Source: JACKOF01 sp041571855 (GTDB lineage Bacteria; Pseudomonadota; Gammaproteobacteria; Pseudomonadales; Porticoccaceae). Taken from it: a stretch of DNA of 6,290 nt. The first letter of the stretch is position 1. Each line of letters opens with the position of its first letter. Shown here in pieces: positions 6,049 through 6,290 of this stretch. The position numbers were made by a program, and so were the translations under genes. The notes below the pieces were generated by a model. The model did no database searches. It saw nothing but the letters and a program-made list of their open reading frames with translations, and was not told the origin of the DNA. The stretch spans positions 1-6,290 of the forward strand of contig JBFFTH010000120.1 in assembly GCA_041571855.1 (NCBI GenBank), given 5' to 3'.

Positions 6049-6290
6049 ATGAAAGCAACAATGAAAGCAGCCGTGCTCTACGGCAATCGCAACCTGAAAA
6101 CCGTTGAGGTACCCAAAGCCGAGGCAGGCGAAACAGGGGTTCTGGTAAGAGTCAACACAGTTGGCGTTTGCGGCACTGACCTCCACACCTACAAACTCGG
6201 CATGTTCAAGGAGATGACCCTGCCCCAGGGAGACGGCCACCTGTTCGGGCACGAATTTTCCGGCGAGGTGGTAGAGATCGGCGAGAAAGC
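6049..6290 (+). CDS. Zinc-dependent alcohol dehydrogenase family protein, N-terminus (truncated by window edge)
   Basis: This is the start of a medium-chain dehydrogenase/reductase of the zinc alcohol/threonine/polyol dehydrogenase group. These enzymes oxidise alcohols with NAD(P) using a catalytic zinc. Translation gives MKATMKAAVLYGNRNLKTVE and onward for 80 codons, or 76 from the second ATG at 6061, which starts MKAAVLYG, the family's usual opening. The GroES-like domain is visible, with VGVCGTDLH supplying the first zinc-ligand Cys (residue 46 from the first ATG) and GHEFSGEVVEIGE supplying the His-Glu ligands. The structural-zinc cysteines and the NAD-binding domain lie beyond the edge, so substrate cannot be told. 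For the start at 6049, GGGAAGA lies about 9 nt upstream; for the start at 6061, GAGATGAAAG is the nearest purine-rich stretch. The gene runs head-to-head with the broken lpd. Confidence 0.9.
   Translation, partial: MKATMKAAVLYGNRNLKTVEVPKAEAGETGVLVRVNTVGVCGTDLHTYKLGMFKEMTLPQGDGHLFGHEFSGEVVEIGEK

Noticed and set aside
6019..6252. A 77-codon minus-strand frame opposite the alcohol dehydrogenase start
   Set aside because: It overlaps the well-supported zinc-dehydrogenase N-terminus and does not continue Lpd.
1..6290. Search for CRISPR arrays, transposases, phage, toxin-antitoxin or defence genes
   Set aside because: No spaced repeat array and no coding frame with such signatures was found. The window is mainly housekeeping genes.

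Overview
The window looks like a chromosomal segment of a moderately GC-rich gammaproteobacterium. The basis is the order secF-secD-tgt-queA on the minus strand, with a divergent tRNA-Leu just upstream of queA. From memory this is the Pseudomonas arrangement, and the protein motifs are of gammaproteobacterial type. The species cannot be named from the sequence alone. The right end may not belong to the same ancestral locus (see below).

Layout from left to right. Positions 1-782 (minus) hold SecF, missing its C-terminus at the window edge. Positions 787-2640 (minus) hold complete SecD; the secD stop and the secF start are 4 bases apart. Positions 2641-2790 are a 150-bp gap holding a hairpin next to the tgt end, a perfect TATAAT box facing secD, and a near-perfect 14-bp direct repeat. 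yajC, which normally sits here, is absent and could not fit. Positions 2791-3918 (minus) hold Tgt, whose ATG overlaps the queA stop (ATGA). Positions 3915-4967 (minus) hold QueA. Positions 4968-5084 form the divergent queA/tRNA region, with a very good promoter for the tRNA. Positions 5085-5171 (plus) hold tRNA-Leu(CAA) with encoded CCA, followed by a strong intrinsic terminator. Positions 5275-6000 (minus) hold the C-terminal half of a dihydrolipoamide dehydrogenase whose N-terminal half is missing. From 6049 or 6061 (plus) the start of a zinc-dependent alcohol dehydrogenase runs off the right edge.

Functionally, queA and tgt are consecutive late steps of queuosine tRNA modification. secD and secF encode the proton-driven subcomplex that helps the Sec translocon pull proteins across the inner membrane. 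The two pairs are neighbours by long-conserved synteny, not shared pathway. Here the missing yajC and the TATAAT box in the gap suggest that secDF can be transcribed separately from queA-tgt.

The part most worth a second look is the abrupt end of lpd homology at about position 6000, followed within about 50 bp by an unrelated gene on the other strand. It is either a real rearrangement (deletion or insertion beside a tRNA gene) or an assembly join. No phage, CRISPR, transposase or defence gene is visible, and nothing supports calling a new biological system. There is no gene-free stretch over 300 bases.
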